Shown: in pieces, positions 47,321 through 56,702 of the stretch | How the letters are laid out: the number at the start of each line of letters is the position of its first letter | Numbering within the stretch: position 1 is the stretch's first letter | Notes under the pieces: generated by a model | What the model saw: only the letters and a program-made list of their open reading frames with translations | The model's database searches: none | What the model was told of the DNA's origin: nothing | Program-made: the position numbers and the translations under genes | NCBI GenBank assembly: GCA_007896885.1 | Contig: VOIU01000004.1 | Span: 186,001-250,000, forward strand | Direction of reading: 5' to 3' | Source of the DNA: Bacteroidaceae bacterium HV4-6-C5C | GTDB taxonomy: Bacteria > Bacteroidota > Bacteroidia > Bacteroidales > Bacteroidaceae | Length of the DNA: 64,000 nt

Positions 47321-47794
47321 ATGGCAAAAAAGAAAGAAGAAGTGAATTTGAGTGAGATTGATGCAAGTTTTGTCATATCGTCATTCAAGAATAAGGAACG
47401 TCGGAACAATCCGAGTTCCATACCCAGAGCATTGGTTCCTGAACACGAAAAGAAACAGGAACAGGAAACAGAAACCGAAGAACCGGAAAAGACGAAAGTT
47501 GTTCAGGAAGAAACTCCCCGTGAGGAATCGAAGCGTAAACGTAGCAAATTGCCCGATTACGAAAGCCTGTTCCTTACGGATGCAGGCATACCCACACGAA
47601 GCGGTAAACTGGTCAGTATCCGTGAGAAATACCACAAACGGATAGCAAAGGTTGTACAGGCATTAGGTAAAAAAAATGTTTCGATATTCAGCTACATTGA
47701 CAATGTGCTGTCGCATCACTTCGATACTTACCAAGATGAGATAAAAGAGATTTATAATAAAGATGTTGAAGACGACGATTACTTAACCCCTTAA
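47321..47794 (+). CDS. traB: TraB-like conjugal transfer protein (DUF3408)
   Basis: This 157-aa protein has a highly charged N-terminal half (Lys/Glu-rich linker, residues 25-80). The C-terminal half resembles DUF3408 (ISIREKYHKRIAKVVQALG and IDNVLSHHFDTYQDEIKEIY). That half looks like a ribbon-helix-helix DNA-binding fold. It is probably the ParB-like partner of TraA. It is in the tra operon, right after traA. Confidence 0.75.
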   Translation: MAKKKEEVNLSEIDASFVISSFKNKERRNNPSSIPRALVPEHEKKQEQETETEEPEKTKVVQEETPREESKRKRSKLPDYESLFLTDAGIPTRSGKLVSIREKYHKRIAKVVQALGKKNVSIFSYIDNVLSHHFDTYQDEIKEIYNKDVEDDDYLTP

Positions 47795-47805
47795 AATCAA
47801 AAGAT

Positions 47806-48228
47806 ATGATACCCAATCCGATTTTATACAACGATAACACGATAATGATAGGTGTTATAGCGTGTTGCCTGATAGTGCTTGCAATGGTAATGATACCCAA
47901 AGCAATCAAGCATAGAAAGCAAATGAAACAAAATGAGAGCGAAAAACCTGTTCTGGACGAAGAACAGGAAGTGCAAATGATTGTCATACCTAATGATGAA
48001 AACAAGAAATTGAGTTATAAAGAAAAATTTATCTACCGGAACGAAATTAAAAAACGGGACTGTGTGTATATCAGCCATGATACCCATTCCAAGATAATGA
48101 AACTTACCAAAGCATTGGATAACATTACCATTGGCGGATATGTAGATACCGTACTACGGGAACATCTGAAGGAATATAAGGATGAGATAAATAATATCTA
48201 TTCAGAATCACGAAAGGACTTATTATAA
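47806..48228 (+). CDS. traC: TraC-like DUF3408 protein with N-terminal membrane anchor
   Basis: This 140-aa protein has one hydrophobic segment at about residues 10-28 and a C-terminal DUF3408 domain (VYISHDTHSKIMKLTKALDN through VDTVLREHLKEYKDEINNIY) clearly related to the TraB C-terminus. Tandem DUF3408 genes following a ParA gene are usual in CTn operons. It may anchor DNA-binding activity at the membrane. Confidence 0.75.
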   Translation: MIPNPILYNDNTIMIGVIACCLIVLAMVMIPKAIKHRKQMKQNESEKPVLDEEQEVQMIVIPNDENKKLSYKEKFIYRNEIKKRDCVYISHDTHSKIMKLTKALDNITIGGYVDTVLREHLKEYKDEINNIYSESRKDLL

Positions 48229-48234
48229 CCAATC

Positions 48235-48996
48235 ATGGAAAAGATATTCATAACCATAGTTGTGCTGTATGCCCTTTTCGTAGGAATTTATTTTCTGCGG
48301 ATAAGAGCCGGGAAAAAGCGAAAAAAGAACATTGTCGGTCAAGGTTCTTCAATCCAAGAAACGGGGCGTTTGAAGTCGGATATTGTCGGAAAAAGCAGGT
48401 TTGATTTAAGTGCATCGACGCCTCTTGCTGCCATACCGGAGCCAGTTGCTGCCACCCCGTCAAAATCCGAAAATCAGGCGGAAAATCCTGATACATTTGT
48501 TCCGCCTAACGAGGTAAAGTCGTCGGCAGAAGTGCCGCCGGAAGAACTGGACGAAACGTTTTCCGATACTCCGCCCGATGAAGATAACGAGCCGATGGAT
48601 ATTGATTATCCGCTCGAATATGAAGCGACGGAAGTAAACGAAAACGAGTCGGATGATGACGAGGAAGAAGAAACCGAAGAAGTGGAAGGCACGGCACAAG
48701 CCGTACTCGCATCAGGTGTTCAGTTCGATGATTTGGGAAATGCCGTCCGCACGGTAAATAAAACGGACAAAGCCACTCCCGAACAAAAACGAAAGGCGGG
48801 TAATACCCTGTTGGAAATACGGCAGACCGATATGTTTGAACAGGTGGTTTCAGGTAAGCCCGATGCAAAAAGAATCGTTACCGACCTTATGGCTGAAAGC
48901 CTTTCGGCTTTCTATGAACGAAAAGATAAGGAAGCCGGAACAACCGGAAGCGGAAAGAAAGCTCCCGATAATTTTAATATCAGGGATTTTGCATAA
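48235..48996 (+). CDS. traD: TraD-like conjugal transfer protein
   Basis: This 253-aa protein has an N-terminal TM helix (about 4-20), then a long acidic low-complexity segment rich in Glu, Asp and Pro (about 75-160). The C-terminal 90 residues are probably folded. It resembles TraD of CTnDOT by position and composition only. Codons around 61-74 (ASTPLAAIPEPVAATPS) are encoded by a near copy of the 21-base-period repeats found next to oriT, so a DNA repeat has apparently been co-opted into the reading frame. Confidence 0.65.
   Translation: MEKIFITIVVLYALFVGIYFLRIRAGKKRKKNIVGQGSSIQETGRLKSDIVGKSRFDLSASTPLAAIPEPVAATPSKSENQAENPDTFVPPNEVKSSAEVPPEELDETFSDTPPDEDNEPMDIDYPLEYEATEVNENESDDDEEEETEEVEGTAQAVLASGVQFDDLGNAVRTVNKTDKATPEQKRKAGNTLLEIRQTDMFEQVVSGKPDAKRIVTDLMAESLSAFYERKDKEAGTTGSGKKAPDNFNIRDFA
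48416..48455 (+). repeat. Pair of 21-base-period repeats, locus 3 (inside traD)
   Basis: CGACGCCTCTTGCTGCCATAC and CGGAGCCAGTTGCTGCCAC lie 21 bases apart. Together with the preceding GCAT they copy the block at 46155-46198 with a few changes. The period is a multiple of three, so the reading frame is kept. Confidence 0.7.
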
Positions 48997-49151
48997 GCGA
49001 GTATTAATAATGTAAAAACAAAGAAAAAAATGAAAGAAAGAGATTACGGCTAAAGGAGATAGCCACCACTAAAAAAATTCAATAGTAACAAGATTTATCA
49101 ACCCGGTATCGGGACTATCCACCCCGATACCATTTTAAACAATTTCTCATT
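48997..49151 (+). promoter_or_regulatory. Leader of the second tra segment with box and two hairpins
   Basis: GGCTA-AAGGAGA-TAGCC (about 49048-49064) is followed by the box ACCACTAAAAAAATTCAA (49065-49082). A perfect hairpin, GGTATCGGG (49105-49113) and CCCGATACC (49123-49131), then precedes traE. Confidence 0.5.
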
Positions 49152-49454
49152 ATGACAAAGAAAAAATTTCTTATGTCGGTAGCCTTCATCTTGGCTGCTG
49201 TTTCAAGTGCATTCGCACAAGGTAATGGTGTTGGTGGTATTACTGAAGCTACCAACATGGTAACCAGTTATTTCGATCCGGGGACGAAATTGATATACGC
49301 AATCGGAGCCGTTGTAGGCTTAATCGGGGGTGTAAAGGTGTACGGAAAATTCAGTTCCGGTGATCCCGATACATCGAAAACGGCTGCCAGTTGGTTCGGT
49401 GCGTGTATCTTCCTGATTGTTGCCGCTACCATTCTGCGTTCCTTCTTCCTTTAA
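49152..49454 (+). CDS. traE: TraE (DUF4134), VirB2/VirB3-like membrane protein
   Basis: This 100-aa protein has a signal peptide (about 1-22, cut after AFA) and two further hydrophobic helices (about 45-65 and 78-98). It matches the DUF4134 family found at this position in every CTnDOT-like operon; it is presumed to be pilin-like. It is followed after 22 bases by traF. Confidence 0.88.
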   Translation: MTKKKFLMSVAFILAAVSSAFAQGNGVGGITEATNMVTSYFDPGTKLIYAIGAVVGLIGGVKVYGKFSSGDPDTSKTAASWFGACIFLIVAATILRSFFL

Positions 49455-49476
49455 TCAACTTCATACAGAAAAAGTT

Positions 49477-49809
49477 ATGGAGTTCAATATTAATAAAGGA
49501 ATAGGCAAGAGTGTGGAGTTCAAGGGTTTGAAATCGCAATACCTTTTCATTTTTGCAGGGGGCTTACTTGCTGTTTTCGTGGTTTTTGTCATCATGTATA
49601 TGGTTGGCATTGACCAGTGGATTTGCATTGGCTTCGGTGTAATTGCTGCATCGGTATTGGTATGGATGACCTTTAACCTGAATCAGAAGTACGGGGAACA
49701 TGGCTTAATGAAACTCATGGCTGTAAAACAGCATCCCCGCTATTTGATAAACAGGAAAACTCCGCACCGCCTTTTCAAACGGAAAAGAAAGGAGGTAGCG
49801 TATGCGTAA
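49477..49809 (+). CDS. traF: TraF (DUF4133), VirB3-like membrane protein
   Basis: This 110-aa protein from the ATG at 49477 (an upstream in-frame start would run into traE) has two hydrophobic helices at about 25-45 and 48-67 and a basic C-terminus. It resembles DUF4133, the VirB3-like partner of the TraG ATPase. The stop overlaps the traG start by 8 bases. Confidence 0.85.
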   Translation: MEFNINKGIGKSVEFKGLKSQYLFIFAGGLLAVFVVFVIMYMVGIDQWICIGFGVIAASVLVWMTFNLNQKYGEHGLMKLMAVKQHPRYLINRKTPHRLFKRKRKEVAYA

Positions 49810-51196
49810 TATAATGAAAGCGGCGACTATCGAAAGTAAGTTTCCGCTGTTGGCGGTCGAACACGACTGTATTATCAGTAAAGACGCGGATATAACGGTA
49901 GCCTACTGTGTGGAACTGCCCGGATTGTTTACCGTAACCAATACCGAATACGAAGCAATTCATTCGTCTTGGGCGAAAGCGGTAAAAGTCCTGCCCGAAT
50001 ACTGTGTGGTGCATAAGCAGGATTGGTTTGTGCGTGAAACCTACAAACCCGCTACCGATAAGGACGATATGAGTTTCTTATCCCGCAGCTTTGAAAAGCA
50101 CTTCAACGAACGACCGTTCCTGAATCACTCATGTTTTCTGTTCCTGACTAAAACAACCAAAGAGCGAATGCGGATGCAGAGTAATTTCTCATCGCTTTGT
50201 CGTGGAAACATTATTCCCAAAGAAGTCAATAAGGATACCAGTATGAAATTTTTGGAAGCCGTCGGGCAGTTTGAGCGGATAATGAACGATAGCGGATTTG
50301 TTACTCTTACCCGTATCACATCGGATGAGATTACGGGAACAGGCGAAAAGCCGGGACTTATTGAAAAATATTTCTCCTTGTCGCTCGATGATACAACTTG
50401 CTTGGAAGATTTGGAACTGGGAGCCGACGGGCTTCGTGTGGGAAACAAACACGTTTGCCTGCATACGCTTTCGGATGCGGAAGACCTGCCGGGACGGATC
50501 GGAACGGATATGCGTTATGAAAAACTATCGACCGATAGAAGCGATTGCCGTTTGTCGTTCGCTTCTCCGGTAGGATTACTTCTCTCATGTGACCATATCT
50601 ATAACCAGTATTTATTTATTGAGGATAGTGCGGAGAATCTTCGGAAGTTTGAAAAGAGTGCAAGGAATATGCAGTCACTATCAAGGTATAGTCGTGGAAA
50701 CCAAATAAATAAAGAGTGGATCGACCAGTATTTAAACGAAGCACACAGCTTCGGGCTGACTTCAATCAGGGCGCACTTCAACGTATTAGCGTGGAGTGAT
50801 GATGTAGAAGAACTGAAACATATCCGTAATGACGTGGGTAGCCAGTTGGCTCTTATGGAATGTAAACCACGCCACAACACAGTGGATGCCGCTACTTTGT
50901 ACTGGGCAGGAATGCCCGGCAACAGTGGGGATTTTCCTGCTGAAGAAGCGTTCTATACATTCATCGAACCTGCCCTTTGCTTCTTTACTGAAGAAACAAA
51001 CTACCGTAGTTCGCCCAGTCCGTTCGGTATCAAAATGGCGGACAGGGTTTCGGGTAAACCGCTCCATGTGGATATTTCCGATCTGCCCATGAAAAAAGGA
51101 ATTATTACGAACCGTAATAAATTCATTCTTGGGCCGAGCGGAAGCGGTAAATCATTTTTTACCAACCACATGGTACGCCAATACTATGAGCAGGGA
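49802..51196 (+). CDS. traG: TraG conjugation ATPase (VirB4-like), exon 1
   Basis: This is the N-terminal 465 residues of a VirB4-family ATPase that powers the type IV secretion apparatus. It holds the VirB4 N-terminal domain and the Walker A site GPSGSGKS (444-451). The reading frame then enters a group II intron after codon GGA (51194-51196). Without splicing, translation stops at 51217. With splicing it continues in frame into 53575-54684, giving 834 aa, about the size of CTnDOT TraG. Transfer of this ICE should therefore depend on intron splicing. Confidence 0.88.
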
Positions 51197-53574
51197 GTGC
51201 GACGAGAAGTTGCATAAGTAATTGTTTAACAGCAAGATTAAACCTATTGTTTCGTCAATAGTAGCCTAAGGATACGTGCATTATGAGTAATTGTTTTGTA
51301 CGAAGCTATCCTGAGAAAGTAACCCTTCCGAAAGGAGAAGTCGGAACCGCGAGGGAAAGACAACGAGCATAAGCATTATATGTTCTGGGAGCGAGGCTGG
51401 ACGGTATGGCTAACAAATGTGAACTGTCAATAAACATCGTTACGTAGATAACAAGCTAAAGAATGCTGATAAGCTTGAACCAAAAGGTACGCAGCCAAGA
51501 TAATCCTCTTCCTTGTGGGATTACACGAATAGAAGAGCTGCCGGTGGATAGACAGAGCCTAACCCGTTCGTGTTACTTATGCAGAACTCGGGAAACCCGT
51601 ATTTCTCCTATTCATTTAGGAAAGTGAGCCGTAAGGCAAGCCGATAGAAATGCGGGTATGGGATAGTAGAAAAAGCGAATGCCACTTTGTAATGAAGTGG
51701 ATAGAGGTTTAAATGTTACCTCACACGAAAGTGGGCAGACTTCTACATAAGGTAATTCTTTACAAGAAACTTTTAGAACTTTTTTAAAGTAGAAAAGCAA
51801 ATGAACGAAATTAAAACATCGTGTGCATCAACTGACCGAACAAAATCAATCACATGGGAAACCATTGAATGGAATAAGTGTGAACGTGAGGTTAAGAAGC
51901 TACAAGCACGTATTGTAAAGGCTCAAAAGGAAAGTAAGCACAACAAGGTGAAAGCCTTGCAGTGGGTGCTTACTCACTCTTTTCATGCTAAAGCATTGGC
52001 TGTGAAAAGAGTGTCTTCTAACAAAGGAAAAGCTACGGCTGGGGTAGATGGTAAAATATGGAATACCTCAACAGCCAAAGCAAATGCGATTACTGAATTG
52101 AAAAGACGGGGATATTCTCCGCAACCATTAAGAAGAGTGCATATTAAAAAGAGTAATGGGAAACTACGTCCGTTAGGAATTCCAACAATGAAAGACAGAG
52201 CAATGCAAGCATTATATCTGATGGCATTAGACCCTGTAGCCGAAACAACAGCCGACAACCATTCATATGGTTTCCGCAAAGAAAGAAGCACACAGGATGC
52301 CATGAAGCAATGTTTCATTGATTTGGCAAAAGACTATTGCCCTAAATGGATATTGGAAGGAGATATAAAAGGCTGTTTTGACCATATCAGTCATGAATGG
52401 CTTCTGGAAAATATCCCAACGGATAAGGTTATGCTAAAGAAATGGCTAAAAGCAGGCTTTGTCTTTAATAAAACATTGTTTCCGACAGACGAAGGAACGC
52501 CGCAAGGCGGTATCATATCCCCAACTTTGGCTAATATGACCTTAGATGGATTGCAAGAACTACTTGCAAAGAAGTATAAACCAAGAAGAGTTAAGGGTAC
52601 GAGAAAAATATATTACCCGAAAGTCAATTTGGTTCGATATGCTGACGACTTCATTATTACAAGTGAAGACAGGAATGCATTGGAATCCGAAATCATGCCA
52701 TTGCTAAAAGAGTTTCTTTCAGTACGGGGACTTACCCTATCAGAAGAAAAAACGAAGATAACTCATATCAACGATGGATTTGATTTTCTCGGTTTCAACT
52801 TCCGAAAGTATAACGGGAAAATGCTTGTGAAACCATCAAAGGAAAAGATAAAAGTCTTTTTGGATAAAGTTCGACATATTATTGAAACGAATAAAATGGC
52901 GAAGCAAGACACAATTATCAGACTATTAAATCCAATGCTTATAGGTTGGGCTAACTACTATAAATATAGTATAGCATCCGAAATATTCAGTAGAGCAGAC
53001 TTTGAAATTTTCAGAAAACTATGGAGATGGTCGAGAAGACGACACAATGCTAAGGGAAAGTATTGGGTAGCCAATAAATACTTTCATAGGGTAAATGGTA
53101 GAAGCTGGACTTTTTCAGTGATTGATAGTCGTAAAAAAGGTAATGAGTTCTTCTCTTTAAAGCGACTAACCAATACAAAGACGGAATCCTATGTAAAAAT
53201 TAAATCAGAGGCTAATCCATATGACCCAGAGTGGGTTGAATATTTTGATAAAAGAGAAACTTATCAAATGCTCAATACTCTAAAAGGCAGGAAATCTCTC
53301 CTATATATCTGGGAAAAGCAAAATCGTATTTGTCCAATCTGTGAAAACTTAATTGACAGAGAAATAGAATGGAGTGTTACGGAACAGACCGTAAACAACC
53401 ATATCAAAAGAACTCTGGTACATGATAGTTGTCGTAGAAGTGTATTACTTAAAAACAGAAGAAATGAGCCGGTTTTATAACAAAAACTTTGAATTGCTTG
53501 AGCCGTATGAGGGGAAACTCTCACGTACGGTTCTTAGGGGGGAAAGGGGCAGCAATGCCCCCGACCTACCCGAC
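51197..53574 (+). mobile_element. Group II intron inserted in traG
   Basis: The intron starts with GTGCGACG, matching the GUGYG 5' consensus. It ends with domain V (53503-53537, the GAGCCGTATGAGGGGAAACT hairpin and its partner strand) and a domain VI-like GC-rich hairpin, followed by the 3' end CCGAC. Its length is 2,378 bases. Removing it joins GGA to ACG and restores the traG frame exactly. About 600 bases of structured RNA (domains I-III) precede the encoded protein, and domain IV holds the ORF. The element looks intact. Confidence 0.9.
51801..53480 (+). CDS. ltrA: Group II intron reverse transcriptase/maturase with HNH endonuclease
   Basis: This 559-aa intron-encoded protein has the reverse transcriptase domain with the active site YADD (280-283) and upstream blocks such as RPLGIPTMKDR and GTPQGGIISPTLANM. 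A maturase domain X follows (about 360-440: LLNPMLIGWANYYKY). At the C-terminus is an HNH nuclease (CPICENLID, then NNHIKRTLVHDSCRR). It assists splicing of its own intron and enables retrohoming. All motifs are intact. Confidence 0.92.
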   Translation: MNEIKTSCASTDRTKSITWETIEWNKCEREVKKLQARIVKAQKESKHNKVKALQWVLTHSFHAKALAVKRVSSNKGKATAGVDGKIWNTSTAKANAITELKRRGYSPQPLRRVHIKKSNGKLRPLGIPTMKDRAMQALYLMALDPVAETTADNHSYGFRKERSTQDAMKQCFIDLAKDYCPKWILEGDIKGCFDHISHEWLLENIPTDKVMLKKWLKAGFVFNKTLFPTDEGTPQGGIISPTLANMTLDGLQELLAKKYKPRRVKGTRKIYYPKVNLVRYADDFIITSEDRNALESEIMPLLKEFLSVRGLTLSEEKTKITHINDGFDFLGFNFRKYNGKMLVKPSKEKIKVFLDKVRHIIETNKMAKQDTIIRLLNPMLIGWANYYKYSIASEIFSRADFEIFRKLWRWSRRRHNAKGKYWVANKYFHRVNGRSWTFSVIDSRKKGNEFFSLKRLTNTKTESYVKIKSEANPYDPEWVEYFDKRETYQMLNTLKGRKSLLYIWEKQNRICPICENLIDREIEWSVTEQTVNNHIKRTLVHDSCRRSVLLKNRRNEPVL

Positions 53575-54684
53575 ACGCACATAGTCCTTGTTGATACTGG
53601 TAACTCATATCAGGGCTTATGTAATCTGATTAACAGGCGAACCAATGGTCAGGACGGGGTATATTTTACGTACACGGAGCAAAACCCGATTGCCTTTAAT
53701 CCTTTTTACACCGACGATAATGTCTTCGACATTGAGAAGCGTGAGAGTATAAAAACGCTGATTCTTACCCTATGGAAAAGGGATAACGAGCCGCCTTCAC
53801 GGGCGGAAGAAGTTGCTCTCTCCAACGCAGTCAGCCAGTACATAGAAAAGCTGAAGACGAACAAAAAGTTAGAACCGTCTTTCAACACGTTCTATGAGTT
53901 CGTCCGTGATGACTACAAAAAGGTACTGGAAGAAAAGAAAGTGCGTGAAAAGGATTTTGACATTGCCAACTTCCTTAATGTGCTTGAACCGTACTATCGT
54001 GGGGGCGAATATGACTTCCTGTTGAACTCGGATAAACAACTGGATTTATTGTCTAAACGCTTCATTGTCTTTGAAATTGATGCGATAAAAGACCACAAAA
54101 TCCTATTTCCGGTGGTTACAATCATTATCATGGAAGTTTTCATAAACAAGATGCGCCGTTTGCAGGGTATCCGTAAGATGATATTGATTGAGGAAGCATG
54201 GAAAGCGATTGCCAAAGAGGGTATGGCAGAGTATATTAAGTACCTCTTTAAGACCGTTCGTAAGTTCTTCGGGGAAGCGATTGTCGTTACACAGGAAGTC
54301 GATGATATTATCGCTTCGCCGATTGTAAAGGAGAGTATTATTAATAACAGTGATTGTAAAATCCTGTTAGACCAACGCAAGTATATGAATAAATTCGATT
54401 CAATACAGGCGTTGCTCGGACTGACCGAAAAGGAAAAGTCGCAGATACTCTCTATCAATATGTCCAACGTACCCAGTCGTAAATACAAAGAAGTCTGGTT
54501 CGGTTTGGGCGGTGTTCAATCCGCCGTCTATGCCACAGAAGTAAGTTTAGAAGAATACTACACATACACAACCGAAGAATCGGAGAAAATGGAAGTGTTG
54601 GCTTTGACCGAAAAACTGGACGGCAATATCGAACTGGCTATCAAACAGATTGCCGAAAGCAAACGGCAGGAGTACGGGGGATAG
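53575..54684 (+). CDS. traG: TraG conjugation ATPase (VirB4-like), exon 2
   Basis: This is the C-terminal 369 residues of the VirB4-like ATPase. It starts at THIVLVDTGNSYQGLCNL, directly following exon 1's YYEQG after splicing. The Walker B motif MILIEEAWKAI (near residue 198 of this exon) and the VVTQEVDDII sensor motif are present. An ATG upstream at 53422 lies inside the intron and is not a real start. The stop lies 5 bases before the next gene's ATG. Confidence 0.85.
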   Translation, partial: THIVLVDTGNSYQGLCNLINRRTNGQDGVYFTYTEQNPIAFNPFYTDDNVFDIEKRESIKTLILTLWKRDNEPPSRAEEVALSNAVSQYIEKLKTNKKLEPSFNTFYEFVRDDYKKVLEEKKVREKDFDIANFLNVLEPYYRGGEYDFLLNSDKQLDLLSKRFIVFEIDAIKDHKILFPVVTIIIMEVFINKMRRLQGIRKMILIEEAWKAIAKEGMAEYIKYLFKTVRKFFGEAIVVTQEVDDIIASPIVKESIINNSDCKILLDQRKYMNKFDSIQALLGLTEKEKSQILSINMSNVPSRKYKEVWFGLGGVQSAVYATEVSLEEYYTYTTEESEKMEVLALTEKLDGNIELAIKQIAESKRQEYGG

Positions 54685-54688
54685 AGCC

Positions 54689-54973
54689 ATGAAAAGAAAA
54701 AAGAGTAAGCCATGTCCGGCATCGCAAAGTTGTACCTCTTTCCCTATCAGTGATATATGCGGAATGTGGAAAAGCCTTTGCGGTTCTCCCGACATTAAAA
54801 TTTATCACGACGGTAGTCGGTTCCGGTTGCAGTTTATTTACAAACACGATACGGCGTTTACCGTTCCTTTGAAGCAAAGCTGGGGGATTACTTTTTTCTA
54901 TTTCTACGGTATCATTCGTATTGCCTACGATGATGAGCAGGATATGCTCGCTGACCAACGAAGGCGAATATAA
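54689..54973 (+). CDS. DUF3876-like protein of the tra operon
   Basis: This 94-aa protein from the ATG at 54689 resembles the DUF3876 family that occupies this slot between traG and traI in CTnDOT-like operons. It has a Cys-rich N-terminal stretch (PCPASQSC, DICGMWKSLCG) and a beta-rich remainder. The function is unknown. An upstream in-frame start would extend into traG and is less likely. Confidence 0.6.
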   Translation: MKRKKSKPCPASQSCTSFPISDICGMWKSLCGSPDIKIYHDGSRFRLQFIYKHDTAFTVPLKQSWGITFFYFYGIIRIAYDDEQDMLADQRRRI

Positions 54974-55029
54974 AAGGGTGTACCATGAGGTATAACTCTA
55001 AAATCAATAATCAATTAAAAGTAAAAAAT

Positions 55030-55650
55030 ATGAAACGAATAATTCTATGCCTGACGGTGGCTCTGTCCATATTCTCGTTTCAGGCAAAAGCACAATGGGT
55101 TGTAACAGACCCGACCAATCTTGTACAGAATATTATTAGTGCAACACAGGGCATTAACACTGTCTCTAATATGGTCAAAAATGTCAATGAAGTAAAAAAG
55201 GTGTACGATCAAGGCAAAGAATACTACGATGCACTTAAATCAGTCAATAACCTGATTAAAGATGCCCGTAAAGTAAAAAAGACCATCGAAATGATTAGTG
55301 AGATCACGGACATCTATGTGAACGGATTCAACAAAATGGTAGGCGATCCGAGTTTTACGCCAAATGAATTGGTTGCCATTTCAGCAGGCTATGCCAAACT
55401 GTTGGAAGAAGGCGGTTCATTAGTTACGGAACTGAAAAATGTAGTTACCGGAAGTAACGGGCTGTCCTTGTCGGATAAAGAACGGATGGAAGTAATAGAT
55501 GATGTATATAATAAGATGTTGGAATATCGTAATCTGACCAAATACTATACCCAAAAGAGTATCTCCGTCTCATTCATTCGTGCGAAAGAGAAAAACGACA
55601 CAAACAGAGTATTGTCACTCTATGGAACCCCGTCCGAAAGGTATTGGTAA
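55030..55650 (+). CDS. traI: TraI (DUF4141), VirB5-like
   Basis: This 206-aa protein from the ATG at 55030 begins with a signal peptide (about 1-21, cut after AKA). The earlier in-frame ATG at 54985 would put 15 polar residues before it. The rest is mostly helical with long amphipathic segments. It matches DUF4141/TraI of CTnDOT by sequence flavour and position. It is probably a periplasmic component of the channel. Confidence 0.82.
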   Translation: MKRIILCLTVALSIFSFQAKAQWVVTDPTNLVQNIISATQGINTVSNMVKNVNEVKKVYDQGKEYYDALKSVNNLIKDARKVKKTIEMISEITDIYVNGFNKMVGDPSFTPNELVAISAGYAKLLEEGGSLVTELKNVVTGSNGLSLSDKERMEVIDDVYNKMLEYRNLTKYYTQKSISVSFIRAKEKNDTNRVLSLYGTPSERYW

Positions 55651-55669
55651 TCAATAAAAATAAGTAAAG

Positions 55670-56656
55670 ATGAATTTTGATAATCTACATCAGATTCTTG
55701 CGAATCTGTATCAGGATATGCTTCCTCTTTGCGGCAGTATGATTGGTGTCGCAAAGGGGCTGGCAGGACTGGGAGCTTTGTTCTATGTGGCTTACAGGGT
55801 TTGGCAGGCATTGAGCCGTGCCGAGCCTATCGACGTGTTTCCGTTGCTACGTCCGTTTGCAATCGGGTTGTGTATCATGTTCTTCCCAACTTTGGTTTTG
55901 GGAACGATCAATTCAGTGATGAGTCCGATTGTAAAAGGGACTAACGGTATTTTGGAATCACAGACAATGGACATGAAAGCCTATCAGAAACAAAAAGACA
56001 ATTTGGAGTATCAAGCACGGGTACGTGAAGGTAAGGCATGGTTGGTTGATGACGAGGTATATGACCAGAAAATGAAAGATTTGGGAATTACCGATACCCC
56101 TGAAATTATCAGTATGTGGGGCGAACGACTTTGGTATGATATCAAAGCATGGTTCAGGGAAGTAATGAGAGATTTCTTCGAACTGTTGTTTGCCGCTTCC
56201 GCATTAGTCATAGATACGATACGGACATTTTTCCTTATTGTGTTGGCCATACTGGGGCCGATAGCATTTGCCTTTTCCGTCTATGACGGATTCCAGGCAA
56301 CGCTGACCCAGTGGCTTGCACGCTATATAAGTGTATATCTATGGTTACCTATTTCCGATATTTTTTCCTCTGTTCTTGCCCGGATACAAGTATTGATGCT
56401 TCAACAGGACATTGTCCTGTTACAAGATCCGAACTATGTTCCTGACGGCTCAAACGGTGTGTATATTGTGTTTCTGATAATCGGAATTATTGGATATTTC
56501 ACAATTCCGACCGTTGCGGGTTGGGTAATCCAAGCCGGAGGAATGGGTAGTGCTACGGGAGCCATTAATAAAACAGCAGGTAAAGCTGGTGCTATTGCCG
56601 GAGGTGTAGCAGGTGCAACAGCAGGTAATGTTGGCGGTCGCTTACTCGGTAAATAA
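55670..56656 (+). CDS. traJ: TraJ, VirB6-like polytopic membrane protein
   Basis: This 328-aa protein has about six hydrophobic helices and a Gly/Ala-rich C-terminal tail (from about residue 300: GKAGAIAGGVAGATAGN). It matches the conserved TraJ of CTnDOT-like elements and is presumed to be the VirB6-type inner-membrane part of the transfer channel. The region after the stop has a hairpin (GGTG-AGC-CACC) and a partial copy of the recurrent box. Confidence 0.85.
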   Translation: MNFDNLHQILANLYQDMLPLCGSMIGVAKGLAGLGALFYVAYRVWQALSRAEPIDVFPLLRPFAIGLCIMFFPTLVLGTINSVMSPIVKGTNGILESQTMDMKAYQKQKDNLEYQARVREGKAWLVDDEVYDQKMKDLGITDTPEIISMWGERLWYDIKAWFREVMRDFFELLFAASALVIDTIRTFFLIVLAILGPIAFAFSVYDGFQATLTQWLARYISVYLWLPISDIFSSVLARIQVLMLQQDIVLLQDPNYVPDGSNGVYIVFLIIGIIGYFTIPTVAGWVIQAGGMGSATGAINKTAGKAGAIAGGVAGATAGNVGGRLLGK

Positions 56657-56702
56657 GCGGTGAGCCACCACTGGCAATAAATGTATTAAAAATAAAAAAA
56701 GA

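Noticed and set aside
46159..48455. Repeats as a CRISPR array
   Set aside because: Only two units per site, contiguous at a 21-base period without unique spacers, and no cas genes anywhere in the window.
53422..53574. Apparent N-terminal extension of the second traG reading frame
   Set aside because: These codons lie in the 3' part of the group II intron (end of the maturase ORF, domains V and VI). The true exon begins at 53575.
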